A stretch of 25,742 nucleotides of DNA, from positions 1 through 25,742 of IMG/VR virus record IMGVR_UViG_3300006919_000388; one strand, given 5' to 3'. Below the pieces are notes generated by a model. It ran no database searches. It was not told the DNA's origin and saw only the letters and a program-made list of their open reading frames with translations. The DNA is from a virus. The position numbers and the translations under genes are program-made. Below are positions 1 through 6,133 of this stretch, one piece after another (the first letter of the stretch is position 1; every line of letters begins with the position of its first letter).

Positions 1-182
1 CCTGCTACTTCGGTTGTAGTCACCTTGTCCAAGAACTCTGAAGGAAAATCAAAATTCTCAGCTACATATTTTCTAGATACTAATTGATGTCCGTCAAATA
101 TTTCAGAAAACAAAGACCAGTTATTTTTGATAACTTCTTTAACTTTGTTTCTTTCTTCTTCGGTTAATCGTCTTTTAGTCAT
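1..182 (-). CDS. Partial small protein, C-terminus beyond left edge
   Basis: The N-terminal 60 codons of a gene that runs off the left edge. The protein starts MTKRRLTEEERNKVKEVI, is charged and looks helical, and contains FPSEFLDKV further on. The start is well supported: the leader AGGAGAAATTAAC lies directly before ATG. I do not recognise the family. It follows the intrinsic terminator at 217-254, so it probably has its own promoter; a possible one (TTGATA, 17 bases, TACTTT on the minus strand) overlaps that terminator hairpin, but it is weak. Its leader is the best match in the window to the complement of the proposed RNA loop at 7610-7624 (15 consecutive bases). Confidence 0.75.
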   Translation of the reverse strand, partial: MTKRRLTEEERNKVKEVIKNNWSLFSEIFDGHQLVSRKYVAENFDFPSEFLDKVTTTEVA

Positions 183-216
183 GTTAATTTCTCCTATATT
201 TTTAGAATAAAGTACC

Positions 217-254
217 AAATAAAAGGAGCAGTATCAATTTAATAATACTGCTCC
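217..254 (-). terminator. Intrinsic terminator after the 288-722 gene
   Basis: A perfect 10-bp stem, GGAGCAGTAT/ATACTGCTCC (225-234 with 245-254), with a 10-base loop. On the minus strand it is followed by TTTTATTT. It separates the 288-722 gene from the gene at the left edge. Confidence 0.85.
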
Positions 255-287
255 GTGTTTCATGCTTCTTGGCTCTAGGCTCTTGCA

Positions 288-722
288 TCAAGCAACCCTG
301 AGTCTTGCCTCAGTAATCAAATTTAATTTATCCGATACCTCTTTAGGAGTAATTGGCATTATAGTTTCATCAATAAGACATTTCCAAGTTTCTTCGTTCT
401 CTACATCTTCGAAGTTTTGTCGCTCTTCAACTGTAAACCTGACTCCACCCTCTGCTCTAGTGCCAAAGAAATTGATTTTATAAAGATACTCAATATCTCC
501 ATGCATTCCGCTAGTAAATTCGTAAATGGGTCTAGCTTCTCGGTACATGCTCGGCTCATGTTTTTGGCTCAAGAGCAAGTCTAAAAACTCATGTAGATTT
601 TTTGATTGGGCTAAACAAGAGGCAATATTATAACCAGCTTCTTTAAGGTAGCCGTCATAGTGTCTATATAGCCATATTTTAGTTTGGTTATTCGTCACAA
701 AAATATTTGATCTTGTACTCAT
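288..722 (-). CDS. Conserved phage protein, MSTRSNI...RHYDGY family
   Basis: A 144-residue protein. The N-terminus MSTRSNIFVTNNQTKIWLYR, followed by HYDGYLKEAGYN, matches a widespread phage and bacterial family of unknown function that begins M-(A/S)-TRSNI and carries an RH-x-DGY motif. That assignment is from memory of the family. The middle holds SGMHGDIEYLYKINF. The leader CGGAGAAAATTAAC sits directly before the ATG, so the start is secure. A sigma70-like promoter overlaps the end of the preceding gene (752-778), and an intrinsic terminator follows at 217-254, so this is probably a single-gene transcription unit. No catalytic motif is evident and the function is unknown. Confidence 0.85.
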   Translation of the reverse strand: MSTRSNIFVTNNQTKIWLYRHYDGYLKEAGYNIASCLAQSKNLHEFLDLLLSQKHEPSMYREARPIYEFTSGMHGDIEYLYKINFFGTRAEGGVRFTVEERQNFEDVENEETWKCLIDETIMPITPKEVSDKLNLITEARLRVA

Positions 723-751
723 GTTAATTTTCTCCGTTTCTATTGTGGGAG

Positions 752-778
752 ATTATAGGAACTTTAAAAAATTATCAA
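752..778 (-). promoter_or_regulatory. Putative promoter for the 288-722 gene
   Basis: On the minus strand TTGATA (773-778) is followed after 15 bases by TATAAT (752-757). The TAA inside TATAAT is the stop codon of the 753-1142 gene. The downstream bases CTCCCA are shared with two other promoter candidates (4720-4746, 6706-6732). Confidence 0.5.
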
Positions 779-1142
779 GTTTCAAAAAATCTTTTTTCAC
801 TGGCTCTAGTTCCATGATGCACGGCACACGATCAAAGCCAAGAGAGATCAGTTCCTTACCTCTGTTTCCCTCAAAGAGTTTAAAGCTTCTCGCTTCTAGG
901 CTCTCGACTATATAAAAATTTATAGGACATTTTAAAAAGTGATTATAATTCCAAGATATTTGAAGTGGTGAGATAATAACTTTTTTCATCTTACTACATT
1001 TAAATTCAAGCCAAAAACATTTTCCATTGTCATAGAAGCCGTAGATATCGGGTACTCCCCTTTTAAGATATAATTCCATTGGAGTAGTTTCGGCAGTAAG
1101 ATTTTTGATTATTTTAGCTTTGAATTTATTTTCAGGTTTCAC
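753..1142 (-). CDS. VRR-NUC-like PD-(D/E)XK nuclease
   Basis: A 129-residue protein with the layout of small phage VRR-NUC/Holliday-junction-resolvase-like nucleases: a helix starting KFKAKIIKNL (6-15), then GVPDIYGF (29-36) carrying the catalytic Asp32, then WLEFK (44-48) giving E46-x-K48, and SPLQISW (58-64), the usual S-P-x-Q-x-x-W segment after the core. Such proteins are thought to cut branched or damaged DNA in replication and recombination. The length is typical of stand-alone phage members. The start codon is GTG at 1142, with no obvious Shine-Dalgarno. A 7-bp inverted repeat (1141-1163) overlaps it and may control initiation. An ATG 21 codons downstream would remove the first helix, so I keep GTG. 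Confidence 0.8.
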   Translation of the reverse strand: MKPENKFKAKIIKNLTAETTPMELYLKRGVPDIYGFYDNGKCFWLEFKCSKMKKVIISPLQISWNYNHFLKCPINFYIVESLEARSFKLFEGNRGKELISLGFDRVPCIMELEPVKKDFLKLDNFLKFL

Positions 1143-1163
1143 TAGGGCTATAATAACCCTAGT
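1141..1163 (-). promoter_or_regulatory. Hairpin over the GTG start of the nuclease gene
   Basis: ACTAGGG (1141-1147) pairs with CCCTAGT (1157-1163) over a 9-base loop. It covers the start codon and the place where a ribosome-binding site would be. There is no T-run on either strand, so it is not a standard terminator. Confidence 0.4.
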
Positions 1164-1179
1164 GATAAAAAATCAAGTT

Positions 1180-1353
1180 TTAATTTTCAAATATGATTTG
1201 ATTAGTGGAGAGATCAATCAGGGCTAATTCATCATAACCCTGATCTATCCATTCTTGAAGATGTATTAAGGCTCTTTGAAGATTATTATAATAATCATCA
1301 CATGCACCCACCCAAAGAACATATTTATAATTAGTCTTTTTAGGTTTCTTCAT
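1180..1353 (-). CDS. Small hypothetical protein (57 aa)
   Basis: A 57-residue reading frame starting MKKPKKTNYKYVLWVGACDD and continuing with a Tyr/Asn run and EWIDQGYDELALIDLSTNQ. It is coupled to the upstream gene by a TGATG overlap (stop 1355-1353, start 1353-1351). There is no clear independent ribosome-binding site. The composition (mixed charge, W, aromatic residues, regular helix/strand alternation) resembles the neighbouring small proteins, and it fills a gap that would otherwise be empty. A second inverted repeat, ATCAGGG/CCCTGAT (1217-1244), lies inside it. No family recognised. Confidence 0.6.
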   Translation of the reverse strand: MKKPKKTNYKYVLWVGACDDYYNNLQRALIHLQEWIDQGYDELALIDLSTNQIIFEN

Positions 1354-1634
1354 CAGTTTGGGCTAGGTATTTTAGCCTGAGGTAATGCGTTGAAATCGTC
1401 AATCAAGATATCCAACCAACCTTTGACATCTTCGATAATTTCAATATTAGCCCTGATTATATTAGCATCATCAACTGGAATACTAAAATGGACTGGACTA
1501 TTGTTATGGTCAGGAAGAGCCTCTAGCATAACCTGATTAAAAGTCTTATTAAATTTAAGCCTGATAGCTTTTTTATTTAAATAGCATAAATCAGATTTAG
1601 GTAGATAAGTTATATCAACTGTTTTATTTTCCAT
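1353..1634 (-). CDS. Hypothetical protein (93 aa)
   Basis: A 93-residue protein starting MENKTVDITYLPKSDLCYLN, with a basic patch (KKAIRLKFNKTF), a middle SIPVDDANIIRANIEIIEDV, and a C-terminal helix LDILIDDFNALPQ. It overlaps the DUF2958 gene by 11 bases and the 57-residue ORF through TGATG, so the three are probably made from one transcript. The leader has GGAG eight bases before ATG. No known domain recognised. Confidence 0.75.
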   Translation of the reverse strand: MENKTVDITYLPKSDLCYLNKKAIRLKFNKTFNQVMLEALPDHNNSPVHFSIPVDDANIIRANIEIIEDVKGWLDILIDDFNALPQAKIPSPN

Positions 1635-1956
1635 GACACATCTCCAAACACTCTTCCAAAGTATATTTATCCTCAGGAAAATGAATATCTCTTTCCAAAG
1701 GCAAGTTAAAAGGTGGCACTTTAAGTTCTTCTAATTCCCAAAGAGCAATACTACCCATTTCAGCATAACCAAGATCAGCTACTCCAAATGCAATCCTATC
1801 CTCAGGATTATACTCAGAGAGATACCAAGTTCCTGTACCATAAGGATTGAAAATTTTAGCAACAACTTTCATATCCTCTATTTCTCCATTATTAGCCTCT
1901 TGTAAATGATGATTAGCAATTAGCTTTTCTTCTTGTGATTTAGTTAATAACTTCAT
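1624..1956 (-). CDS. DUF2958 family protein
   Basis: About 110 residues. MKLLTKSQEEKLIANH at the start, then KIFNPYGTGTWYLSEYNPED, AFGVADLGYAEMGSIALWEL and PLERDIHFPEDK, match the DUF2958 family in order: a K-L-L-T opening, a T-W-x-L-x-E strand, F-G-x-x-D-L-G, G-x-x-x-L-x-E-L, and a P-x-E-R-D-x-x-F close. DUF2958 proteins are common on plasmids and phages and have no established function. Frame continues five codons upstream to another ATG (1971), but the leader GGAGAAATTAACA lies between the two ATGs and fits only the second, so I start at 1956. A promoter candidate (1983-2011) lies just upstream. Confidence 0.88.
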   Translation of the reverse strand: MKLLTKSQEEKLIANHHLQEANNGEIEDMKVVAKIFNPYGTGTWYLSEYNPEDRIAFGVADLGYAEMGSIALWELEELKVPPFNLPLERDIHFPEDKYTLEECLEMCHGK

Positions 1957-1982
1957 TGTTAATTTCTCCATTTCTAAGGAAA

Positions 1983-2011
1983 TTTATATCCTAATTATCT
2001 AGGATAAACAA
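1983..2011 (-). promoter_or_regulatory. Putative sigma70-type promoter for the DUF2958 unit
   Basis: On the minus strand TTGTTT (2006-2011) is followed after 17 bases by TATAAA (1983-1988). It lies at the end of the 1991-2776 gene, about 27 bases before the DUF2958 start codon. Confidence 0.4.
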
Positions 2012-2776
2012 CTTTTCTTTTAGCTTTGATATTTTATTAAAGAATACCACCAAATTCTCCACTAGGTATTTCCTCTTGGTGTTAAATTCATAATTGGTAT
2101 TACTAATTTTAAACCTGATTGGCTCGTCAAAATTATTAACTCTTTTATTGGTAATAGACATAATCAGCATTAGTAGTTTTTTTAATGTATTATATTTATC
2201 TTTGTTTTTACAACTAATCTTTAAATACTCTATTCGCTCTTCAAAAGAATAGTTTTTAGTCCTACAAAAAATTATTCTCTTTCTCAGGGTATCGTAATTA
2301 TCAGCTAATATTTCATCTGTTTCAGTCCAGTCAAAAGGAACAGTTCTTTCTCTTTTTGGGAGTTCTTTTTCTCTTTCTTCATTATAACCACTAAGATTAA
2401 TTAACTGATCTTTTTTTCTATCCTGATCACAAAGTAAAGGCTCTTCATCAGGTCTTTCTTCAGGCTCTTCTTCCTCTTCCCAGTCATCTTCTTCTTCCTC
2501 TTCCTCTTCTTCATAGGGATTACTATCATCATCTTCTTCAGGTAATTCCAAAGGTTTATTTAATTCTTCTTGTTCCTTTTCAAATTCCTGTTCATATTCT
2601 TCGTCTAGTTCTTCCTCAGGCTCTTCCTGAACTGGCTTAGATAATTTATCTACCAGTAAACTAACGGCTTTTGTCAAAGTAGATATTTCTTGCTCCAAAT
2701 AAGCTACTCTTTTTGAGCCTTCAATCTTGATTTGAATATCCTGAATTTTTTTGTGTAAATCTCTAGCAAGTACCAT
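1991..2776 (-). CDS. Hypothetical protein with coiled coil and acidic tract
   Basis: A 261-residue protein in three parts. Residues about 1-50 form a likely coiled coil (heptad-like LHKKIQDIQIKIEG and YLEQEISTLTKAVSLLVDKL). Residues about 50-120 are almost wholly Glu/Asp/Pro, including a run of eight Glu, and should be disordered. Residues about 140-261 are basic and mixed (FDWTETDEILADNYDTL, then lysine-rich helices) and may be a folded domain. No enzyme motif is visible. The acidic tract could mimic DNA or bind basic proteins; that is speculation. It overlaps the preceding gene by 14 bases, and a GAGG lies nine bases before its ATG. Confidence 0.78.
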   Translation of the reverse strand: MVLARDLHKKIQDIQIKIEGSKRVAYLEQEISTLTKAVSLLVDKLSKPVQEEPEEELDEEYEQEFEKEQEELNKPLELPEEDDDSNPYEEEEEEEEDDWEEEEEPEERPDEEPLLCDQDRKKDQLINLSGYNEEREKELPKRERTVPFDWTETDEILADNYDTLRKRIIFCRTKNYSFEERIEYLKISCKNKDKYNTLKKLLMLIMSITNKRVNNFDEPIRFKISNTNYEFNTKRKYLVENLVVFFNKISKLKEKLFILDN

Positions 2777-3053
2777 TTTCTAAATCCTCAGCTATTCTAA
2801 GAATACATGAAAAACAAAAAACATTATCGTCAATATTAAAATTATGTTTTTTTTCGTATTGTATAATTTTTCTATCATCACAATCAAAATCTTCAGTAGA
2901 ATAATACATAGCTTCTTCTTTCCTTTGATTACCTACTCCACCCAAATCAAAATAATCTTCACATCTAGTACATTCTCTATATGAAAATGGCTCTTCTGTT
3001 AATTCTTCTTGGGTGCTTTTGGAAAAACTATCAAACATTTCTTTAGGTATCAT
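2763..3053 (-). CDS. Small protein with two CxxC pairs, possible zinc ribbon
   Basis: A 96-residue acidic protein starting MIPKEMFDSFSKSTQEELTE. It holds RECTRCEDYFDLGG and later NVFCFSCILRIAEDL, two Cys-x2-Cys pairs about 45 residues apart, the spacing of a small zinc ribbon. A TTG two codons upstream is in frame, but ATG at 3053 overlaps the previous stop as ATGA and is the natural start. The combination C-T-R-C...D-L-G recalls the recognition fingers of restriction or recombination proteins, but it is too short to assign. Function unknown. Confidence 0.75.
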   Translation of the reverse strand: MIPKEMFDSFSKSTQEELTEEPFSYRECTRCEDYFDLGGVGNQRKEEAMYYSTEDFDCDDRKIIQYEKKHNFNIDDNVFCFSCILRIAEDLENGTC

Positions 3054-3361
3054 ACACAAACCTCATAAAATTTATGACTATTCACTTTTACATATTTCTG
3101 TATCCACTCATGTTGATATTGAAATTTATCTTCAAAATAAGATATTTTTTCTCTAGCTTGATCTACATTCCATTTGGCTTGTTCGATCACATACTTGGGT
3201 TTTTTTTCTTTAACAAATTTTTCGTAATATTGCTCAGCTACTTTAAGACTATCCTGTAATGCCATTCGCAACAAAGCAATATCCCCTATTGTTAGATCAG
3301 GTACAATTAAAATATTATCTTCTTTATGATAGTCAGGTACATATTTTAATGTTGTATTCAT
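3050..3361 (-). CDS. Hypothetical helical protein (103 aa)
   Basis: A 103-residue protein starting MNTTLKYVPDYHKEDNILIV. Residues 25-90 are mostly long helices rich in K, E, Q and Y (LLRMALQDSLKVAEQYYEKF and AKWNVDQAREKISYFEDKF), possibly a coiled coil. The leader GGGGAGAAATGAAAT precedes ATG. It is linked to both neighbours by ATGA overlaps. No family recognised. Confidence 0.75.
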   Translation of the reverse strand: MNTTLKYVPDYHKEDNILIVPDLTIGDIALLRMALQDSLKVAEQYYEKFVKEKKPKYVIEQAKWNVDQAREKISYFEDKFQYQHEWIQKYVKVNSHKFYEVCV

Positions 3362-3552
3362 ATTTCATTTCTCCCCATGATTTTGTTGTATTCAGATAGT
3401 TCAACCTTTTCGTCAAAATAAGTAGGAAAAGTACGGAAGTGTCCGTTCTCATCTTCTTTAATAATTAATTCTCCCACTACATATTTTGTTTTAGATTGTA
3501 TTAACCATGAGGGTATAGCTTCTTTGATTGGTAGTCTTTTGATTGTTTTCAT
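3358..3552 (-). CDS. Small hypothetical protein (64 aa)
   Basis: A 64-residue protein starting MKTIKRLPIKEAIPSWLIQS, followed by a beta-rich stretch (KYVVGELIIKEDENGHFRTF) and a short acidic tail. The leader CTGGGAGAAAAAAC gives a good ribosome-binding site. Its stop overlaps the next start as ATGA. Function unknown. Confidence 0.72.
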   Translation of the reverse strand: MKTIKRLPIKEAIPSWLIQSKTKYVVGELIIKEDENGHFRTFPTYFDEKVELSEYNKIMGRNEI

Positions 3553-3583
3553 GTTTTTTCTCCCAGTATTTTTATATCACAAT

Positions 3584-3661
3584 TTAGTCATCTTTAAAAA
3601 TATTAATTCCTATCATTATAAGAATAATTAGGACAATACTTATGATAAAGAATATAGTCAT
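3584..3661 (-). CDS. 25-residue single-pass membrane micropeptide
   Basis: A 25-codon frame that fills the gap between the 64- and 102-residue genes. It starts MTIFFIISIVLIILIMIG, an almost uninterrupted run of Ile, Leu, Val, Phe and Met long enough to cross a membrane, and ends with Lys-Asp-Asp. It starts by a TAATG overlap with the stop of the upstream gene, the same coupling used throughout this cluster, and has no separate Shine-Dalgarno. It could act as a small membrane effector or a lysis or superinfection factor. That is inference, and A+T-rich DNA can produce hydrophobic frames by chance. Confidence 0.5.
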   Translation of the reverse strand: MTIFFIISIVLIILIMIGINIFKDD

Positions 3662-3969
3662 TATATTTCCACTCCATTTAAAACCCATTTACAATCGTCT
3701 GTATAAACTGCATCAGGATACTTGGCTTTATATTCTTCTATTTCACATTCAAAACATTGATAGCCATTATTGAAATCACAATTTCCACATTCAACTGCTT
3801 CTAATTCTATTTCTTTGTGAATACAATCTCGATCTATCTCTTCCCAAGTAAAGTCATTCAATGGGCTTTCCAGTAGTTCCCTAGCTTCTTCTTCACTATC
3901 AGCTTGTATCTCAGCATCATACCTAATATTAGTCCTCTCCAATAAACTAAATCTATATGTCTTTTTCAT
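3661..3969 (-). CDS. Small protein with DpnD/PcfM-like start and Cys pairs
   Basis: A 102-residue acidic protein. The N-terminus MKKTYRFSLLERTNIRYDAE followed by IQADSEEEARELL has the pattern strand - E - strand - A-(D/N)-S-x-E-E-A seen in DpnD/PcfM-like small domains. The C-terminal half has four cysteines in two pairs (ECGNC and QCFEC), possibly binding zinc. It is joined to both neighbours by overlaps (ATGA before, TAATG after). The function is unknown and the domain likeness is only at pattern level. Confidence 0.72.
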   Translation of the reverse strand: MKKTYRFSLLERTNIRYDAEIQADSEEEARELLESPLNDFTWEEIDRDCIHKEIELEAVECGNCDFNNGYQCFECEIEEYKAKYPDAVYTDDCKWVLNGVEI

Positions 3970-4139
3970 TCTTCTTCCCCTATGTCATATCCACAATTAA
4001 TTAAATGCTCTTTAAATTCTTCATCAGATAAATCCTTGATCATATCCCAGTAATAATCTCTTAATATTTGAGCAATAAATTTATGATCTTCGAATGCACC
4101 CTCTACTTCGGTATCTACATATTCCCCTCTAGTAATCAT
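3966..4139 (-). CDS. Small acidic hypothetical protein (57 aa)
   Basis: A 57-residue frame starting MITRGEYVDTEVEGAFEDHK, continuing with LRDYYWDMIKDLSDEEF and ending in a run of three Glu. The leader AGGGGGAAGA before ATG is a strong ribosome-binding site, and the stop overlaps the next start as ATGA. Acidic like its neighbours. No family recognised. Confidence 0.75.
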   Translation of the reverse strand: MITRGEYVDTEVEGAFEDHKFIAQILRDYYWDMIKDLSDEEFKEHLINCGYDIGEEE

Positions 4140-4151
4140 TCTTCCCCCTTT

Positions 4152-4397
4152 TTAAAAAACATAATTTTTAACATCTACTTTTGTCCACTTCTTCTCACCT
4201 TGTAATTTATATTTTAAGTTCTTTGGATACTTTCCCCAGTTATTAAAAAAATCATCACAAGTTTTTCTAACGAAGTAATCAGAGTGGTGGTATTCATCAA
4301 AATCATGTTCAGAGAGTAATGTGTGAATATCATCATTAGCTTCTAAAAATATCTTGTAAATACCCTCACTCTTTTCTAACTCACTTGGAATATACAT
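4152..4397 (-). CDS. Small hypothetical protein (81 aa)
   Basis: An 81-residue protein starting MYIPSELEKSEGIYKIFLEA, with a His/Asp-rich centre (SEHDFDEYHHSDYF) and an aromatic basic C-terminus. It starts by a TAATG overlap with the 97-residue gene upstream. No recognisable domain. Confidence 0.7.
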   Translation of the reverse strand: MYIPSELEKSEGIYKIFLEANDDIHTLLSEHDFDEYHHSDYFVRKTCDDFFNNWGKYPKNLKYKLQGEKKWTKVDVKNYVF

Positions 4398-4690
4398 TAG
4401 GATATAATATCCCCTGTGTGAGCATCACGATCAATTCCTAGATATTCTTTTTCATAAATTACATCTAAGTTTTGTCTTTCTAGTTCTCTCCAAACTTCAC
4501 CTTTAAGGTTGTCGGAAAGTTCACTAACCATGTAAGAAAGTTTTTTTAATTCTTTCTTCGCCACTGTTTTTTCAAAGTAATCATCTAATTGACCAGTCAG
4601 TTTTAAAAAGTCTGAAATAAAGTCAAAAAAGATTTTTCTATGAGTTTTTTCTAACTCACATTGTTTTATTAAGTGATCGTAGCTATACAT
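4397..4690 (-). CDS. Hypothetical helical protein (97 aa)
   Basis: A 97-residue, mainly helical protein starting MYSYDHLIKQCELEKTHRKI, with FFDFISDFLKLTGQLDDYFE and KKELKKLSYMVSELSDNL, and a C-terminal stretch LGIDRDAHTGDIIS. The leader ATGGAGTAAAATT precedes ATG. A promoter candidate (4720-4746) lies just upstream, so it probably begins a new transcription unit that includes the downstream genes. Function unknown. Confidence 0.73.
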   Translation of the reverse strand: MYSYDHLIKQCELEKTHRKIFFDFISDFLKLTGQLDDYFEKTVAKKELKKLSYMVSELSDNLKGEVWRELERQNLDVIYEKEYLGIDRDAHTGDIIS

Positions 4691-4719
4691 AATTTTACTC
4701 CATTTATTATGTCTGGGAT

Positions 4720-4746
4720 ATTATAGGATTATCTCTCCATAAACAA
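4720..4746 (-). promoter_or_regulatory. Putative promoter upstream of the 97-aa gene
   Basis: On the minus strand TTGTTT (4741-4746) is followed after 15 bases by TATAAT (4720-4725) and then ATCCCA. The TAA in the -10 box is the stop codon of the 4721-5104 gene, as at 752-778. Confidence 0.45.
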
Positions 4747-5104
4747 GAGATTTATTACATTTATCCACAGAGGTAGGTCTAGGAAAAGTCAGACTAGTTT
4801 CCAATAATTCCCTATGATTATTTTTTTCATAACACTCATCAAAATTAACAATGAAAGATTCTATCTCTTCTGTGTGATAAAAAGTATAAGCCTTATCTTT
4901 TAAAGGATGCCAAAAATGTGTTCTATCCGTTTTAACAGAAATCACATCAGGTCTATTCAATCTTAAAGGGTATAGAACATTTACATAGTCATCATCAGGT
5001 CTAGTTCCTAAAAACTTTTCTAATAAAGCTAAAGCAATAGGACAACATCCTGTCGTAGCTTCACCCAATATGTAATGAGCCTCTCTTATATTTAATTCAA
5101 ACAT
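4721..5104 (-). CDS. Conserved phage protein with CPIALAL motif
   Basis: A 127-residue protein starting MFELNIREAHYILGEATTGC. The CPIALALLEKFL stretch (from residue 21), a central hydrophobic strand and a late FIVNFD resemble a group of small phage and bacterial proteins of unknown function with a C-P-I-A-L-A-L helix near the start and a final F-I-x-x-F-D segment. This link is from pattern memory. His and Trp residues (RTHFWHPL) sit between. It overlaps the 58-residue gene upstream by eight bases, and AAAGGAATAATA provides a ribosome-binding site. Confidence 0.75.
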   Translation of the reverse strand: MFELNIREAHYILGEATTGCCPIALALLEKFLGTRPDDDYVNVLYPLRLNRPDVISVKTDRTHFWHPLKDKAYTFYHTEEIESFIVNFDECYEKNNHRELLETSLTFPRPTSVDKCNKSLVYGEIIL

Positions 5105-5273
5105 TATTATTCCTTTCTTTAAAAAGTAATTCTCTTAACTCAAAAAATATTTGATCTAAAAAATTAATTCCTAGATCATATTTATCTACTAAATCAGAAA
5201 AATCATTAACCGACATTGTTGAAAGTTCATCTGATATTTTATCTAAGGCTTCATCCTTCTTTATATCGTTCAT
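5097..5273 (-). CDS. Small acidic helical protein (58 aa)
   Basis: A 58-residue frame starting MNDIKKDEALDKISDELSTM, continuing VNDFSDLVDKYDLGINFLDQ and ending in a basic helix. It starts by an ATGA overlap with the gene before it, has GAAAGGAAGAATAA as its leader, and ends eight bases inside the next gene. Probably an all-helical small protein. No family recognised. Confidence 0.73.
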   Translation of the reverse strand: MNDIKKDEALDKISDELSTMSVNDFSDLVDKYDLGINFLDQIFFELRELLFKERNNNV

Positions 5274-5446
5274 TTATTCTTCCTTTCTACTACTAGCTTA
5301 TGTGTGTAATCTTCTTCACTGCTAGGATTTACTGTGATTACTAAATTGTTATTAGTAAACTCTTTAGATACTTCTAACCTTATTGAATATCCCTTAAAGG
5401 TTAGCCAAGATATCTCTTTGTCTATATTCTCGACATCTTTAATCAT
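5270..5446 (-). CDS. Small hypothetical protein (58 aa)
   Basis: A 58-residue frame starting MIKDVENIDKEISWLTFKGY, then alternating strands (SIRLEVSKEF, NNNLVITVNP, HKLVVERKNK), so probably a small beta-sheet protein. AAAGGGAGAAAAAA precedes ATG. It overlaps the upstream gene by eight bases and the downstream one as ATGA. Function unknown. Confidence 0.73.
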   Translation of the reverse strand: MIKDVENIDKEISWLTFKGYSIRLEVSKEFTNNNLVITVNPSSEEDYTHKLVVERKNK

Positions 5447-5804
5447 TTTTTTCTCCCTTTATTTTTTTAGCTTCAATGATGAAGTAAACATCATCTTGAT
5501 TTGGTTTATCTATCGTATGACAAAAGAATTCATACTCAGGATATTTTTCTTCTAAGTACAGGGCATAATAATTATAAAAAGTTTCATCATCATCACCCAA
5601 GTTAGTAATAAAGGTATCAAAGTCCTCTTCGTCTTTTATTTCAGTCAAACCATCATACTCCCAGTTTTCCTCCTTGATATAATATTCAGCGAAACTTCTC
5701 TCATCTTCGTCTGCATAATTAAAGTCGTAAATACTATCCCATTCACCAAAAACATTTAATTCGGTATGGATAGGATGAACTTCTTTGTAAGTTTTTAGTT
5801 CCAT
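5439..5804 (-). CDS. Acidic hypothetical protein (121 aa)
   Basis: About 121 residues from MELKTYKEVHPIHTELNVFG. It is very acidic and rich in Tyr/Trp/Phe (ADEDERSFAEYYIKEENWEY, LGDDDETFYNYYALYLEEKY), with a hydrophobic strand near the end (VYFIIEAKK). Frame extends nine codons upstream, but ATG at 5804 overlaps the previous stop as TAATG and has GAGGAAGGAAAATATA before it, so the shorter form is preferred. Acidity and aromatic content resemble phage DNA-mimic inhibitors in a general way only; no family is recognised. Confidence 0.75.
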   Translation of the reverse strand: MELKTYKEVHPIHTELNVFGEWDSIYDFNYADEDERSFAEYYIKEENWEYDGLTEIKDEEDFDTFITNLGDDDETFYNYYALYLEEKYPEYEFFCHTIDKPNQDDVYFIIEAKKIKGEKND

Positions 5805-6133
5805 TATATTTTCCTTCCTCGCATAGCCCATTTAGGAGTATTTAAATTTTCAAACCAATCTTTAACAGTAGGAATAAAACCTAAATCTTCCATAACATGT
5901 TGCTCTGCTATTAATCGAACAGGAATTTCTTTTCCTGTCGAAATTGTAATTGTCTTACCAAACTTTTCTTCACACCAATAACAACCTAAGGAGTGGTGTT
6001 TTAATGCTCGGTGATTTTGAAAAGCATAGTGAGATTTAGTATCATCAAACCAATCATGGATAGCTTGATAATCTTCAGGAGTTCCCCCAAACTTTTTAGA
6101 GGAACTCAAAGAGTGATGATAAGGATGTGCCAT
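5804..6133 (-). CDS. DUF6915 family protein
   Basis: A 109-residue protein. MAHPYHHSLSSSKKFGGTPE, IHDWFDDTKSHYA, HRALKHHSLGCYWCEEKFG and AEQHVMEDLGFIPTVKDWF match the DUF6915 family (consensus MAHPxHHAxSSxxxFGG..., HxWFDxxK, HRALxHH, GEQHVxEDLGxIPTxxDW). The conserved His, Asp and Glu residues suggest a metal site, but no activity is established. The next gene upstream encodes a DUF6878 protein. The start overlaps that gene's stop as TAATG. The CYWC pair could add a further metal ligand. Confidence 0.88.
   Translation of the reverse strand: MAHPYHHSLSSSKKFGGTPEDYQAIHDWFDDTKSHYAFQNHRALKHHSLGCYWCEEKFGKTITISTGKEIPVRLIAEQHVMEDLGFIPTVKDWFENLNTPKWAMRGRKI

Noticed and set aside
721-915. Plus-strand frame of 64 codons
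   Set aside because: It is antisense to the VRR-NUC gene, has no leader and a Ser/Phe/Leu-rich shadow composition.
2440-2640. Repetitive CTTCTTC-type DNA as a possible microsatellite or CRISPR-like repeat
   Set aside because: It is the coding sequence of a Glu-rich tract on the minus strand; there are no regular spacers.
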